Assembly: GCA_002255955.1 (NCBI GenBank)
Contig: NKIM01000008.1
Span: 1 to 64,000 of the forward strand
DNA from: Burkholderiales bacterium PBB2
GTDB taxonomy: Bacteria; Pseudomonadota; Gammaproteobacteria; Burkholderiales; Burkholderiaceae_C
Length of the DNA: 64,000 bases
Reading direction: 5' to 3'
Positions 24,754-32,700 of this stretch are shown here, one piece after another. The notes under the pieces were generated by a model, which worked only from the letters and a program-made list of their open reading frames with translations, had not been told where the DNA came from and searched no databases. The stretch's first letter is position 1. The number at the start of each line of letters is the position of its first letter. Position numbers and translations under genes: made by a program.

Positions 24754-25388
24754 GGCGCTTTGCGGGGGCTCAGGCTGGTGCTGGGCTTGAGTTGCACGCC
24801 GGAGGCCGCGGCCGCGGGTGCCGAGGCGGCCTCGGGCGCGCCGCCGCGCGGCATCATCACCACACGGACCCGGCCGCTCGGGTGGGGCGAGGTCTGGCCG
24901 CCCTCGAGGGTGAAGACCTCGCTGCGGTTGTCAAACAGGATGACTGCGCCGGTCACCTCGTCGGCCACCGTCGTGCCCTGCAGGCGGCGCACCACGGCAT
25001 TGCCGATGAAGCGCACGGTGTCGCTGCGGGTGTCGTATTCGAGCTGGTCGGCCAGGCCTTCGATGGCCTCGCCCGGCACATCGCGCGCCTGGCGGAAGCT
25101 GACCTGCTTGCCGGTCTGGCCGTTGGCATAGACCTGGTAGTAGCCGTCGCCGGTTTCGCGCACATCGAGCTTCTCGGCGCGCAGCACCAGGCTGCCCTTG
25201 CTCAGCACCACATCACCGTTGAACTCGGTGCGCTGCTTGGCGATTTCGACGCTGCCGCCGTTTTTGGAGCTGATGTTCAGCGGCTTGGCCCGGTCGCCTT
25301 TTTCCGCCCAGCCCGGCGTGGCGCCCAGGCCCAGCAGCAAGGCCGCCAGCAAGCCGGGCAAGACGGAAGAGCGCGGTGACAGCTTCAT
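24750..25388 (-). CDS. lptA: LPS transport periplasmic protein LptA
   Basis: LptA forms the periplasmic bridge that carries LPS between LptC and LptD. A signal peptide ends near [16 protein letters not shown]. The OstA-like beta jellyroll follows with [50 protein letters not shown] and [20 protein letters not shown]. The C-terminal 40 residues are Ala/Pro-rich and variable. The length of 212 aa is normal. The start is the ATG at 25388 ([10 protein letters not shown]), which gives the signal peptide. The gene is coupled to lptB. LptC is not next to it here; the upstream neighbour encodes a DsbA-like protein. Confidence 0.93.
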   Translation of the reverse strand: MKLSPRSSVLPGLLAALLLGLGATPGWAEKGDRAKPLNISSKNGGSVEIAKQRTEFNGDVVLSKGSLVLRAEKLDVRETGDGYYQVYANGQTGKQVSFRQARDVPGEAIEGLADQLEYDTRSDTVRFIGNAVVRRLQGTTVADEVTGAVILFDNRSEVFTLEGGQTSPHPSGRVRVVMMPRGGAPEAASAPAAAASGVQLKPSTSLSPRKAP

Positions 25389-25575
25389 GGGCAGCAGCAG
25401 GAGGAATGGAGGAGGGGCAGGCCGGGCAATCGAATCAAGCGAGCACGTATTCGCCGCCCGTGAAGGCGGCACAAAACTTGCAGGTCATTCTAGTACGGGC
25501 CTGGGGCAGCCCGGAGCACCCGCCGTGCGTGAAGCGCGAGCATCACGCCGCAGTGCGTCCGGTGCCATCCATTCA

Positions 25576-26250
25576 TCAGGCCTTGCCGCTGCGCAGCTGT
25601 TGGATCAGCTGGTTGCTCAGGGCGAGGGCAGCCTGATGGCCCACCGCAGCGCTCTGCCCCGGGCCAGCGGCCATGCTGGGGCTGGTCAGGAAGCGCCCGC
25701 CGATGCCCAGGGCTGGCACGGTTTCCGCACGGTAGGCTGCGGCCAACTGGGCCGACTGCGTCATCCGGCTGTTGGCGGTGAAGGAGTTGAAGGCCGCCTT
25801 GAACTTGGCCTCTTCCAGGCCGAGGCTGACGGCGAACTGGGTGATGGCCTTCTCATCGCTGAGCGCCAGGCCTTGGACATGGATGGCCTTGAACACGGAT
25901 TCGTGGAAATCGCCCAGGCGGCCCAGGCTTTCCAGGGCAAACATCAGGCGCTGGTGCAGCTTGTGCATGGCGCCCACGCCCACATGGACCCGGCGGAAGC
26001 TCACATCGGCCGGCAGCTGCTTGGCCCAGGCGCTGACCTGTGGGTCGAAGGCAAAGCAGTGCTGGCAGGTGTAGAGGAAGAACTCGATCACCTCAATCTT
26101 GCCTGGCGTGCTCGGCAGCGGCTGAGCCAGGCGCAGATAGTGTTTGCCTTCCACCGGCGCCGCAGCCTGAGCCTGGCTCAGGGCCGGCAGACCGGCCAGG
26201 GCCAGCCCGAGGGTTGAAGAGAAATCACGGCGAGAGATCAAAGTCTTCAT
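25576..26250 (-). CDS. DsbA-family thiol:disulfide oxidoreductase (CQHC active site)
   Basis: This is a periplasmic thioredoxin-fold oxidase paralogue. The N-terminus has a twin-Arg-like SRRDF and a hydrophobic segment ending near SQAQAAA. The active site is Cys62-Gln-His-Cys65 (EFFLYTCQHCFAFDP), followed by an inserted helical domain, and the cis-proline loop is ETVPALGIGGRF. The length of 224 aa is normal. CQHC is rare among DsbA active sites (most are CPHC), and changes between the cysteines alter redox potential. The next gene upstream on the same strand encodes a close paralogue with CPHC, so this is probably a tandem duplicate. Its partner (DsbB) is not in the window. Confidence 0.9.
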   Translation of the reverse strand: MKTLISRRDFSSTLGLALAGLPALSQAQAAAPVEGKHYLRLAQPLPSTPGKIEVIEFFLYTCQHCFAFDPQVSAWAKQLPADVSFRRVHVGVGAMHKLHQRLMFALESLGRLGDFHESVFKAIHVQGLALSDEKAITQFAVSLGLEEAKFKAAFNSFTANSRMTQSAQLAAAYRAETVPALGIGGRFLTSPSMAAGPGQSAAVGHQAALALSNQLIQQLRSGKA

Positions 26251-26297
26251 GTCAGAGCGGGCACGGGTGGGGCGGGGTTCAGCCAGGTGAGGGGCGA

Positions 26298-26975
26298 TCA
26301 GCCCTTGCTGGCGCGGGCCAGCTGGATCAGGTGGTCGGCCACGGCCAGGGCGCGGCGGCCGTTGGCCTGCTCGTTGTCGCCACGCAGGCCGGCGATCGAC
26401 GGCGAGGTCAGGTAGCGGCCGCCAATGCCCAGGGCAGGCACGCCGTCGATGCGGTAGGCCTCGGACAGCTTGGAGCCCTGGCCAGCCTTGGTGACCACGC
26501 CGAAGGCGTTGTAGGCGTCCTTGAACTTGGCGCCGTCCACACCCAGCTTCACCACCAGCTCGGTGATGCTCTTCTCGTCGTTGAGATCGAGGCGCAGCTC
26601 ATGGAAGGCGTTGAAGATCTTGTCCTGCAGCTCGGCCGCCTTGCCCAGGGCTTCCAGGGCGTAGAACAGGCGCTGGTGCAGCTTGATCATGGCGTTGAAG
26701 CCCACATGCACGCGGCGGAAGGCCACATCGGCCGGCAGCTGCTTGATCCAGGGCGCCAGCACCGGCTCGAAGGCATAGCAATGCGGGCAGCCGTACCAGA
26801 AGAACTCGACCACTTCGATCTTGCCCGGCACGGCCACGGGCAGGGCCTGGGCCAGGGTCTGGTACTTGCCGGCAAAGGGGTCGGTTTGCGCCAGGGCCAG
26901 CTGCGGGGCCAGGCTCAGGCCGCCCAGAGCCAGAGGCGTCGACAACAGGGCAGAAAACTCGCGACGTTTCATCAT
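26298..26975 (-). CDS. dsbA: DsbA-family thiol:disulfide oxidoreductase (CPHC active site)
   Basis: This is the canonical periplasmic disulfide donor. After a signal peptide ending near LALAQT, the thioredoxin fold shows the Cys63-Pro-His-Cys66 active site (WYGCPHCYAFEP) and the cis-Pro motif GVPALGIGGRY. Several Met codons lie close together; the ATG at 26975 is six bases after GAGAAG and gives MMKRREFSALL. Alternatives are 26993, 26981 and 26972. The product resembles the protein encoded next to it downstream along its whole length (PADVAFRRVHVG, KLHQRL and ALEALGKA are shared), so the two are paralogues. The upstream neighbour is the SPOR gene; the argS-SPOR-dsbA order is common in Burkholderiales. 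Confidence 0.92.
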   Translation of the reverse strand: MMKRREFSALLSTPLALGGLSLAPQLALAQTDPFAGKYQTLAQALPVAVPGKIEVVEFFWYGCPHCYAFEPVLAPWIKQLPADVAFRRVHVGFNAMIKLHQRLFYALEALGKAAELQDKIFNAFHELRLDLNDEKSITELVVKLGVDGAKFKDAYNAFGVVTKAGQGSKLSEAYRIDGVPALGIGGRYLTSPSIAGLRGDNEQANGRRALAVADHLIQLARASKG

Positions 26976-27042
26976 CTTCATCTTCTCGTTCATCTCGGTG
27001 GACAAAAGAGCCCTCGGCAGGCCCTGGGTGATGGACAGACGA

Positions 27043-27783
27043 TCAGCGCTTGACGCCGACCAGGTTGGCTTCGATGCCGGCGGCTTCGATCTTGCGCTGC
27101 ATGCCTTCGGCTTCATCGCGGCTGTCGATGGGGCCGATACGCACGCGGAACACGGTGCGACCCGATTGTTCCTTTTCCATGACCTTGGCGCTGAAGCCCA
27201 GCAAGGCCAGGCGGGCGCGTTGCTGCTCGGCGTCCTCGTTCTTCACATAGGCGCCGGCCTGCACGAAGTAGAGGTTGGGATCGGCCGCGGCTGCGGCGGC
27301 GCTGGCGGCAGCTGCCTTGGCCTCGGCCCTTTTGTCGGCCGGGGATTTGTCGGTGGCCTTCTCGGCAGCCTTGTCGGCGGCCTTGTCAGCAGGCTTGGTG
27401 GCCTGCGCTGCCGCTGTGGAGGCAGCTGGAGCGGGCGCAGGCGTTGTCACGGCGGCAGGGGCGGCCGGAGCCACCCCCGCCGGCGCGGGCGCTGGGGCGC
27501 CACTGACCACGCCGCTGGCCGCCTTGGCGCTGGCCTTGCCGGCCAGGGGGGCGTTGGGGTCCCAGTTCTTGTTGCGCTGGGCTTCGGCGGCATCCTGCTC
27601 GGCCGTGCGCTGGGGCACCTTGTCGATGAAGGGGATGGGCACCTTGGCGATGTAGAGCGCCACGCCCAGCGCCACGGCCAGACCCAGCAGCAAGCCGACG
27701 ATCAGGCCGAGGACAAAACCGCCCCGTTGTTGTTTGCTCTTGTTGTTGCCGTTTTTGCTGCTGCCAGATTGAGCCGTGCTCAT
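27043..27783 (-). CDS. FtsN-like SPOR-domain membrane protein
   Basis: The product has a short basic cytoplasmic N-terminus, a single membrane helix (about residues 22-45) and a long Ala/Pro/Lys-rich periplasmic linker. The C-terminal SPOR domain (about 165-246) has [25 protein letters not shown] and [22 protein letters not shown] domains bind denuded peptidoglycan at the division site, and this layout is that of FtsN. The gene overlaps the argS stop by four bases, so the two are coupled. Its role in division is inferred from the domain order; the sequence does not show the essential FtsN segment clearly. Confidence 0.9.
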   Translation of the reverse strand: MSTAQSGSSKNGNNKSKQQRGGFVLGLIVGLLLGLAVALGVALYIAKVPIPFIDKVPQRTAEQDAAEAQRNKNWDPNAPLAGKASAKAASGVVSGAPAPAPAGVAPAAPAAVTTPAPAPAASTAAAQATKPADKAADKAAEKATDKSPADKRAEAKAAAASAAAAAADPNLYFVQAGAYVKNEDAEQQRARLALLGFSAKVMEKEQSGRTVFRVRIGPIDSRDEAEGMQRKIEAAGIEANLVGVKR

Positions 27784-29498
27784 GCCTTCTCCGTCGCTTC
27801 AGGGTTCGCTTCGCGGGACATCACCTCGGGTGCGCTGACCCCCAAAACTGCCAGGGCATTGCGCAGGACCTGGCGCGTGGCGGCCAGCAGGGCCACCCGG
27901 GCTGCGCTCAGCTCGGGCGCCTGGTCCAGCACGCGCTCAGCCGCATAGTAGCTGTGATAGCTACCGGCCAAATCGCGCAGATAGAAAGCCACATCGTGTG
28001 GGGCCAGGCCGGCGGCCGCGCCGGACAGCATGGCCGGGTACTCGGCCAGCTTGAGCATCAGGGCCGCTTCGGTGGGCGCCGTCAGCAGGCTGAGGTCGGC
28101 CTGAGCCAGGGTGCTTTCGTCGCCGCCGCGGGCCACCCAGTTGCGGATCACCGAGCAGATGCGGGCGTGCGCATACTGGACATAGAACACCGGGTTCTCG
28201 TCGTTTTGCTTCAGCGCCAGGTCGACGTCGAAGATGAATTCGGTGTCGGCCTTGCGGCTGATCAGGAAGAAGCGCACGGCATCGCGGCTGGTCCAGTCGA
28301 TCAGGTCGCGCAGGGTGACGTAGGAGCCGGCGCGCTTGGAGATCTTGACCTCCTCGCCGCCCTTCATCACCGTGACCATCTTGTGCAGCACGTAGTCCGG
28401 GAAGCCCTGCGGGATGCCCACATCGGCCGCTTGCAGGCCGCCGCGCACCCGGGCGATGGTGCCGTGGTGGTCGGTGCCCTGGACGTTGATGCACTTGGTG
28501 TAGCCGCGCTGGAACTTGTCGATGTGGTAGGCCACATCGGGCACGAAGTAGGTGTAGCCGCCTTCGGACTTGCGCATCACGCGGTCCTTGTCGTCACCGT
28601 AGTCGGTGCTGCGCAACCAGAGTGCGCCGCCTTCTTCGAAGGTCTTGCCGTTGGCCACCAGCTTGGCCACCGTGTCTTCGACCCGGCCCGAGCTGTAGAG
28701 GCTGGACTCGAGGAAGTAGTTGTCGAACTTGAGGCCGAAGGCCTGCAGGTCCAGGTCTTGCTCGTGGCGCAGGTAGGCGACGGCGAACTGGCGGATGCCG
28801 TCCAGGTCTTCGACATCGCCCGAGGCGGTGAATTGGCGATCGTCGGCGACCACGGTCTTGCCAGCGCGGAAGTCGTCGGCGATGTCCTGGATGTAGTCAC
28901 CGTTGTAGGCGCTCTCGGGCCAGCCGGCGTCGCCGGGCTTGAGGCCCATCAGGCGGCACTGGGTCGAATTGGCCAGCGTGGCGATCTGCACGCCGGCGTC
29001 GTTGTAATAGAACTCGCGCGTGACCTGGCTGCCTTGCGTTTGAAACAAACTGCAAATGGCGTCACCGAGTGCAGCCTGGCGGGCATGGCCCACATGCAGG
29101 GGGCCGGTGGGGTTGGCCGAGACGAATTCGACCATCACATGCTGCGCATTGGCGGGCTGTTGACCGAATCGATCGGCGGCGCCCAGCACCTCGGCCACCA
29201 CGGCCTGCTTGGCGGCGGCGGTCAGGCGGATGTTGATGAAGCCGGGGCCGGCGATCTCCAGGGCCGAGACCCAGCGCTGGAAGGCCGGGCGGCGCTGCAG
29301 GGCCTCAATCAGGGCCTGCGCCAGCTCGCGTGGGTTCTTCTTCAGCGGTCGCGCCAGCTGCATGGCGGCCGTGCAAGCGAAGTCGCCATGGGCGGCTTGC
29401 TTGGGAGATTCGAAGGCGGCAACCAGGTCGGTGCCGGGGCTGAGTTCTTGAATGGCTTCGGCCAGGGCGGCGAGCAATTCTTGCTTGGCTTGGATCAT
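27780..29498 (-). CDS. argS: Arginyl-tRNA synthetase
   Basis: ArgS is a class Ia aminoacyl-tRNA synthetase that charges tRNA-Arg. The HIGH-like motif is [15 protein letters not shown] and the KMSKS-like motif is [12 protein letters not shown]. The N-terminal Add-1 domain that recognises the tRNA D-loop covers about residues 5-95, and the C-terminal anticodon-binding DALR domain is near the end ([13 protein letters not shown] through [11 protein letters not shown]). The length of 572 aa is normal. The start is the ATG at 29498. The gene is divergent from the kinase gene, with fewer than 30 bases between the two starts, so their promoters must overlap each other or the coding DNA. Confidence 0.97.
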   Translation of the reverse strand: MIQAKQELLAALAEAIQELSPGTDLVAAFESPKQAAHGDFACTAAMQLARPLKKNPRELAQALIEALQRRPAFQRWVSALEIAGPGFINIRLTAAAKQAVVAEVLGAADRFGQQPANAQHVMVEFVSANPTGPLHVGHARQAALGDAICSLFQTQGSQVTREFYYNDAGVQIATLANSTQCRLMGLKPGDAGWPESAYNGDYIQDIADDFRAGKTVVADDRQFTASGDVEDLDGIRQFAVAYLRHEQDLDLQAFGLKFDNYFLESSLYSSGRVEDTVAKLVANGKTFEEGGALWLRSTDYGDDKDRVMRKSEGGYTYFVPDVAYHIDKFQRGYTKCINVQGTDHHGTIARVRGGLQAADVGIPQGFPDYVLHKMVTVMKGGEEVKISKRAGSYVTLRDLIDWTSRDAVRFFLISRKADTEFIFDVDLALKQNDENPVFYVQYAHARICSVIRNWVARGGDESTLAQADLSLLTAPTEAALMLKLAEYPAMLSGAAAGLAPHDVAFYLRDLAGSYHSYYAAERVLDQAPELSAARVALLAATRQVLRNALAVLGVSAPEVMSREANPEATEKA

Positions 29499-29526
29499 GG
29501 GCGAATTCTACGGGGCGGGCGTCAGT

Positions 29527-30900
29527 ATGATGTTCGGCATGTCCCTGGATTCAGCCCCCGTCCTCGAGAGCGCTTCGGACCTGCCCGCCCACATCGGCAA
29601 GTACAAGGTCTTGCGCCGCCTCGGCGAGGGCGCCACCAGCGATGTCTTCCTGGCTGTGGACGAGTTCCACCGCAGCGAGGTGGCCATCAAGCGCATGCGC
29701 GCCTGGGCCGCCGTCAGCCGCGCCGGGCAGGGCAGCGATTTCAGCCTGCGCTTCTACGCTGCTGAGGCGGCATTGGCCGGGCGACTGCAGCACCCGAATG
29801 TGGTGCAGATTCTCGATGCCGTGCCCGAGGAAGACGCACCCTATCTGGTGATGGAGTACGTGCCGGGCGTCACGCTCAAGCATTTTTGCCGCAGCGACCG
29901 CCTGCTGCCGCTGGACCAGATTGTCGAGCTCGGCTTCAAGTGCGCCATGGCCTTGAGTTATGTCTTCCGCCAGGGCTTGATTCACCGCGATGTGAAGCCG
30001 GCCAATCTGCTGGCCGTGCTCGACGCCCAAGGCCAGGTCACCGATGTCAAGGTCAGTGATTTCGGCAGCGCGCTGAATCTGCATTCCGACTCGACCCAGG
30101 TGCACCGGGTTGGTTCGCTCGCCTACATGCCGCCCGAGCAGATCGAGGGGGGCGACGTCGATTGCCGCGCCGATGTTTACGCCCTGGGCGCCGTGCTGTA
30201 CCACCTGGTCGCCGGGCGTGCGCCCTTCGATGCGCCAAGCCAGATGGCCTTGATGCACCAGATCTACCACCAGGCGCCACCGCCGCTGCAAGGCCTGCGG
30301 GGTGGGGTGACACCGGAGCTGGAGGCGGTCATCCTCAAGGCCCTGGCCAAGCATCCGCAAGAGCGCTATGCCGATTGGGAGGCTTTTGCCAAGGCACTGT
30401 CGGAGCTGGTGTCCAAGCAGCTGGTGCCTCTGGCGCGGCTCTATGAAGTCAAGGATTCGGAGCGCTTCAATATGCTGCGCGAGCTGGAGTTCTTCGCCGA
30501 CTTTGGCGATGTGGAGCTCTGGGAGGTGGTTCACCGGGCGCGCTGGCGGCGTTTTCCGCTTGACCATGCGCTCTACAAGCGCGGCCAGGAAGGCAACACC
30601 TTTCACATCATTGCCCAGGGGGCGGTCGATGTCTTCCGCGATGGCAACAAGGTGGCGACCCTCGGTCAGGGCACTTCGGTCGGCGAGATGGCCTATCTGG
30701 CGCCCAACCCGGACCTGCGCCGCCACAGCACCGATGTGCGGGTCAGCGAGGTCTGCATCACCATCTCGTTTACGCCGGAATCGCTGGGCCTGCTCAGCCC
30801 GGAGTGCCAGCACCGGTTCGACCGCGCTTTCATCCAGGTGTTGGTGCGCCGCTTGCATGCCGCACACGAGGCTTTGGCGCATCCGCGCCGCATCATGTAA
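29527..30900 (+). CDS. Ser/Thr protein kinase fused to a C-terminal cyclic nucleotide-binding domain
   Basis: The N-terminal half (about residues 25-290) is a Hanks-type kinase with a complete active site: Gly-loop LGEGATSDVF, Lys55 in VAIKRM, catalytic loop HRDVKPAN (Asp155) and DFGSA (Asp178), then APE-like PPEQIEG. The C-terminal part (about 335-445) is a cNMP-binding-type beta roll, with FHIIAQGAVDVFRDGNKV, LGQGTSVGEMAYLA and RRHSTDVRVSEV. No membrane segment or DNA-binding domain is visible, so it is a soluble kinase whose activity may be set by a nucleotide or by the roll alone. The phosphate-binding cassette GEMAYLAPN lacks the Arg expected for cAMP. Starts at 29527, 29530 or 29539 are possible. 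Confidence 0.9.
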   Translation: MMFGMSLDSAPVLESASDLPAHIGKYKVLRRLGEGATSDVFLAVDEFHRSEVAIKRMRAWAAVSRAGQGSDFSLRFYAAEAALAGRLQHPNVVQILDAVPEEDAPYLVMEYVPGVTLKHFCRSDRLLPLDQIVELGFKCAMALSYVFRQGLIHRDVKPANLLAVLDAQGQVTDVKVSDFGSALNLHSDSTQVHRVGSLAYMPPEQIEGGDVDCRADVYALGAVLYHLVAGRAPFDAPSQMALMHQIYHQAPPPLQGLRGGVTPELEAVILKALAKHPQERYADWEAFAKALSELVSKQLVPLARLYEVKDSERFNMLRELEFFADFGDVELWEVVHRARWRRFPLDHALYKRGQEGNTFHIIAQGAVDVFRDGNKVATLGQGTSVGEMAYLAPNPDLRRHSTDVRVSEVCITISFTPESLGLLSPECQHRFDRAFIQVLVRRLHAAHEALAHPRRIM

Positions 30901-31025
30901 ACCCGTCTTGAGGCTGTCGCGTTGCCGTGCTGGAATCAGTGGCTGACGGGATGCTGGTGCTTTCCTCTCCATCCCTCTCCACTTGTCTGAAGCCCCCAAT
31001 TGAAGCCCTTAAAGGACCTCTGCAC

Positions 31026-31427
31026 ATGAAGACGACGACGCTGAAATCCCTGCTGGCCCTGACGCTCTGCGCGGTGGCCGGTTTCGCCCAGGCTGCGGCC
31101 AGCTGCGATGCCCAGGCGACCGAGAAGAAGCTCGCCGGTGCTGCGAAGACCAGCTTCCTGAAGAAGTGCAATGCCGACAACCCGGCCGCCGCTGCAGGCA
31201 ATGCCGCTTGTGACGCTGCCGCCGCCGAGAAGAAGCTGGCCGGCGCGGCCAAGAACAGCTTTCTGAAGAAGTGCAATGCCGACGGCGGCCCAGGCGCTGC
31301 GGCCGCACCGGCGGCCAACGACGCGCAAGCCAGCTGCGAGGCCAAGGCGGCCGAGAAGAAGCTGGCCGGCGCCGCCAAGACCAGCTTCACCAAGAAGTGT
31401 GTGGCTGACGCTGCGGCTGCCAACTAA
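31026..31427 (+). CDS. PsiF-repeat protein (three repeats), periplasmic
   Basis: This is a small secreted protein with a signal peptide ending near GFAQAAA and three PsiF-type repeats. Each repeat is Cys, then EKKLAGAAKxSFxKKC, with exactly 21 residues from the first to the second Cys (Cys27-48, 62-83 and 104-125). Each is likely a helical hairpin closed by one disulfide. Linkers are Ala/Gly/Asn-rich. E. coli PsiF carries two such repeats and is induced by phosphate starvation; its function is unknown. The start is the ATG at 31026, with AAGGA 11 bases upstream. A weak hairpin, CCCC-N6-GGGG and TTTTCTTTT, follows the stop at about 31467-31485. Confidence 0.88.
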   Translation: MKTTTLKSLLALTLCAVAGFAQAAASCDAQATEKKLAGAAKTSFLKKCNADNPAAAAGNAACDAAAAEKKLAGAAKNSFLKKCNADGGPGAAAAPAANDAQASCEAKAAEKKLAGAAKTSFTKKCVADAAAAN

Positions 31428-31505
31428 GCCGCCTCGCCTGCCAAGCCCTGGGTGGCGCCCCTGCCTCCCGGGGTTTTCTTTTGGCCCGGTGTGGCGTGAT
31501 GGGCC

Positions 31506-32417
31506 TCAGGCCTGCCGGACCCAATAGTCCGGCCTGCCGTAGTTCGCCTTGAGGAAGTCGATCCACAAGCGCACCCGCAGCGGCAGGTGCTTGGCCTGCG
31601 GGAACAAGGCGTAGATGCCGTTGGGCGGCGCGGCGAAATCGTCGAGCACGCTGACCAGGCGGCCGGCGGCGATGTCACCCTCGACCTCCCAGGTGCTGCG
31701 CCAGGCCAGACCCAGGCCGGCCAGGCACCAGTCGTGCAGGACTTGGCCATCGCTGCAATCGAGGCGGCCATTGGGTCGCAGGTGCTGCACCGCGCCGTCG
31801 ATGGCAAAGGCCCAGCCGCGCGTCTGGCTGGCATCCGAGCTCAAGGTCAGGCAGGCATGCCGGCCCAGCTCCGAGGGGTGTTGGGGCACGCCGGCGCGCT
31901 TCAGATAGGCCGGGGTTCCGACGCAAAGGCGCCGGTTGTCGGCCAGACGCACGCTGATCAGGCTGGAATCGGGCAGATCGCCGACCCGCACGGCGCAGTC
32001 AAAGCCTTCGGCCGCGATGTCCACCACCCGGTCGCTGAGGTTGAGCGACACGCTGACGTCCGGGTGACTGGCCAGGAACTCCGGCAGCAGCGGCGCCACA
32101 TGACGGCGGCCAAAGCCGGCCGGCGCCGTGATGCGCAAGTGCCCGCTGGCCTTGACCCCGCCCGCGCTGACACTGGCTTCAGCACTGTTGAACTCGGCCA
32201 GCAGGCGCTGGCAGTCCTCCAAAAACGCGCTGCCCTCATGCGTCAGGCTCAGTCGCCGGGTGGTGCGCAGCAGCAGCTTCACCCCCAGCCGCGCTTCTAG
32301 CGCATCAATGCGACGCCCCATCACGGCCGGCGCCACACCTTCCAGCTGAGCCGCCGCCGTCAGGCTGCCTTTGGTGGCGACGGAGACGAAGGATTCGATC
32401 TGTTTGAGGCGGTCCAT
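31506..32417 (-). CDS. LysR-family transcriptional regulator
   Basis: The N-terminal winged HTH (about residues 1-60; MDRLKQIESFVSVATKGSLTAAAQLEGV and RIDALEARLGVKLLLRTTRRL) and the C-terminal LysR substrate-binding domain (about 90-300; GHLRITAPAGFGRRHVAPLLPEF, FDCAVRVGDLPDSSLI) are clear. The subgroup resembles the CrgA/PtxR-like regulators of betaproteobacteria. The length of 303 aa is normal. The start is the ATG at 32417. The gene is divergent from the first TonB-dependent receptor gene, 283 bases away, so the receptor is a candidate target. No clear T-N11-A box could be fixed. The effector is unknown. Confidence 0.93.
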   Translation of the reverse strand: MDRLKQIESFVSVATKGSLTAAAQLEGVAPAVMGRRIDALEARLGVKLLLRTTRRLSLTHEGSAFLEDCQRLLAEFNSAEASVSAGGVKASGHLRITAPAGFGRRHVAPLLPEFLASHPDVSVSLNLSDRVVDIAAEGFDCAVRVGDLPDSSLISVRLADNRRLCVGTPAYLKRAGVPQHPSELGRHACLTLSSDASQTRGWAFAIDGAVQHLRPNGRLDCSDGQVLHDWCLAGLGLAWRSTWEVEGDIAAGRLVSVLDDFAAPPNGIYALFPQAKHLPLRVRLWIDFLKANYGRPDYWVRQA

Positions 32418-32700
32418 CGGGTGATTGTGCGGGTTTAAGGTTTGAATTGATGGAAAAAACTAGTGATTGAGTGGTTTTGACTAGGGTTATGACCAAAAGA
32501 CATGGATGCGTTTGGGTATGCACGCGTGTGCGATATGACGATCAAGTCGTTGCTAGGGTTATACATACCGTGGACAACCCTTACTTTTGACTTAGGGGGG
32601 TGTTCCTAGACTTTGTTGACTTTTGTTGCGCCTGACGGCACGGCTCACAAGCCAGCGTCAGGCGCCCCTGTTTCAAAAGCCACAAAGCATAGGAAACGAC
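32418..32700 (+). promoter_or_regulatory. Upstream region of the first TonB-dependent receptor with CTAGGGTTAT direct repeats
   Basis: This region of about 283 bases carries no gene. CTAGGGTTAT occurs exactly at 32481-32490 and again at 32553-32562, 72 bases apart. CTAG itself appears four times (32460, 32481, 32553 and 32606). AGGGGGGTGTTCCTAGA covers 32594-32610, about 95 bases before the start. A closely related AGGGGGGGTGCATCCCTAGA lies on the minus strand upstream of the receptor gene that starts at 41002. TAGACT at 32607-32612 could be a -10 element, but the nearest TTGACT is only 14 bases away. The region probably holds the promoter and operators of the receptor, and perhaps those of the LysR gene. 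Confidence 0.5.

Noticed and set aside
29526-29531. TATGAT before the Ser/Thr kinase gene as a -10 element
   Set aside because: It overlaps the proposed start codons and has no -35 element at a suitable distance. It is more likely part of the coding start.
31467-31485. CCCC-N6-GGGG followed by TTTTCTTTT after the PsiF-repeat gene as a firm terminator
   Set aside because: The stem is only four bases, so it is mentioned with the gene but not listed as a terminator.
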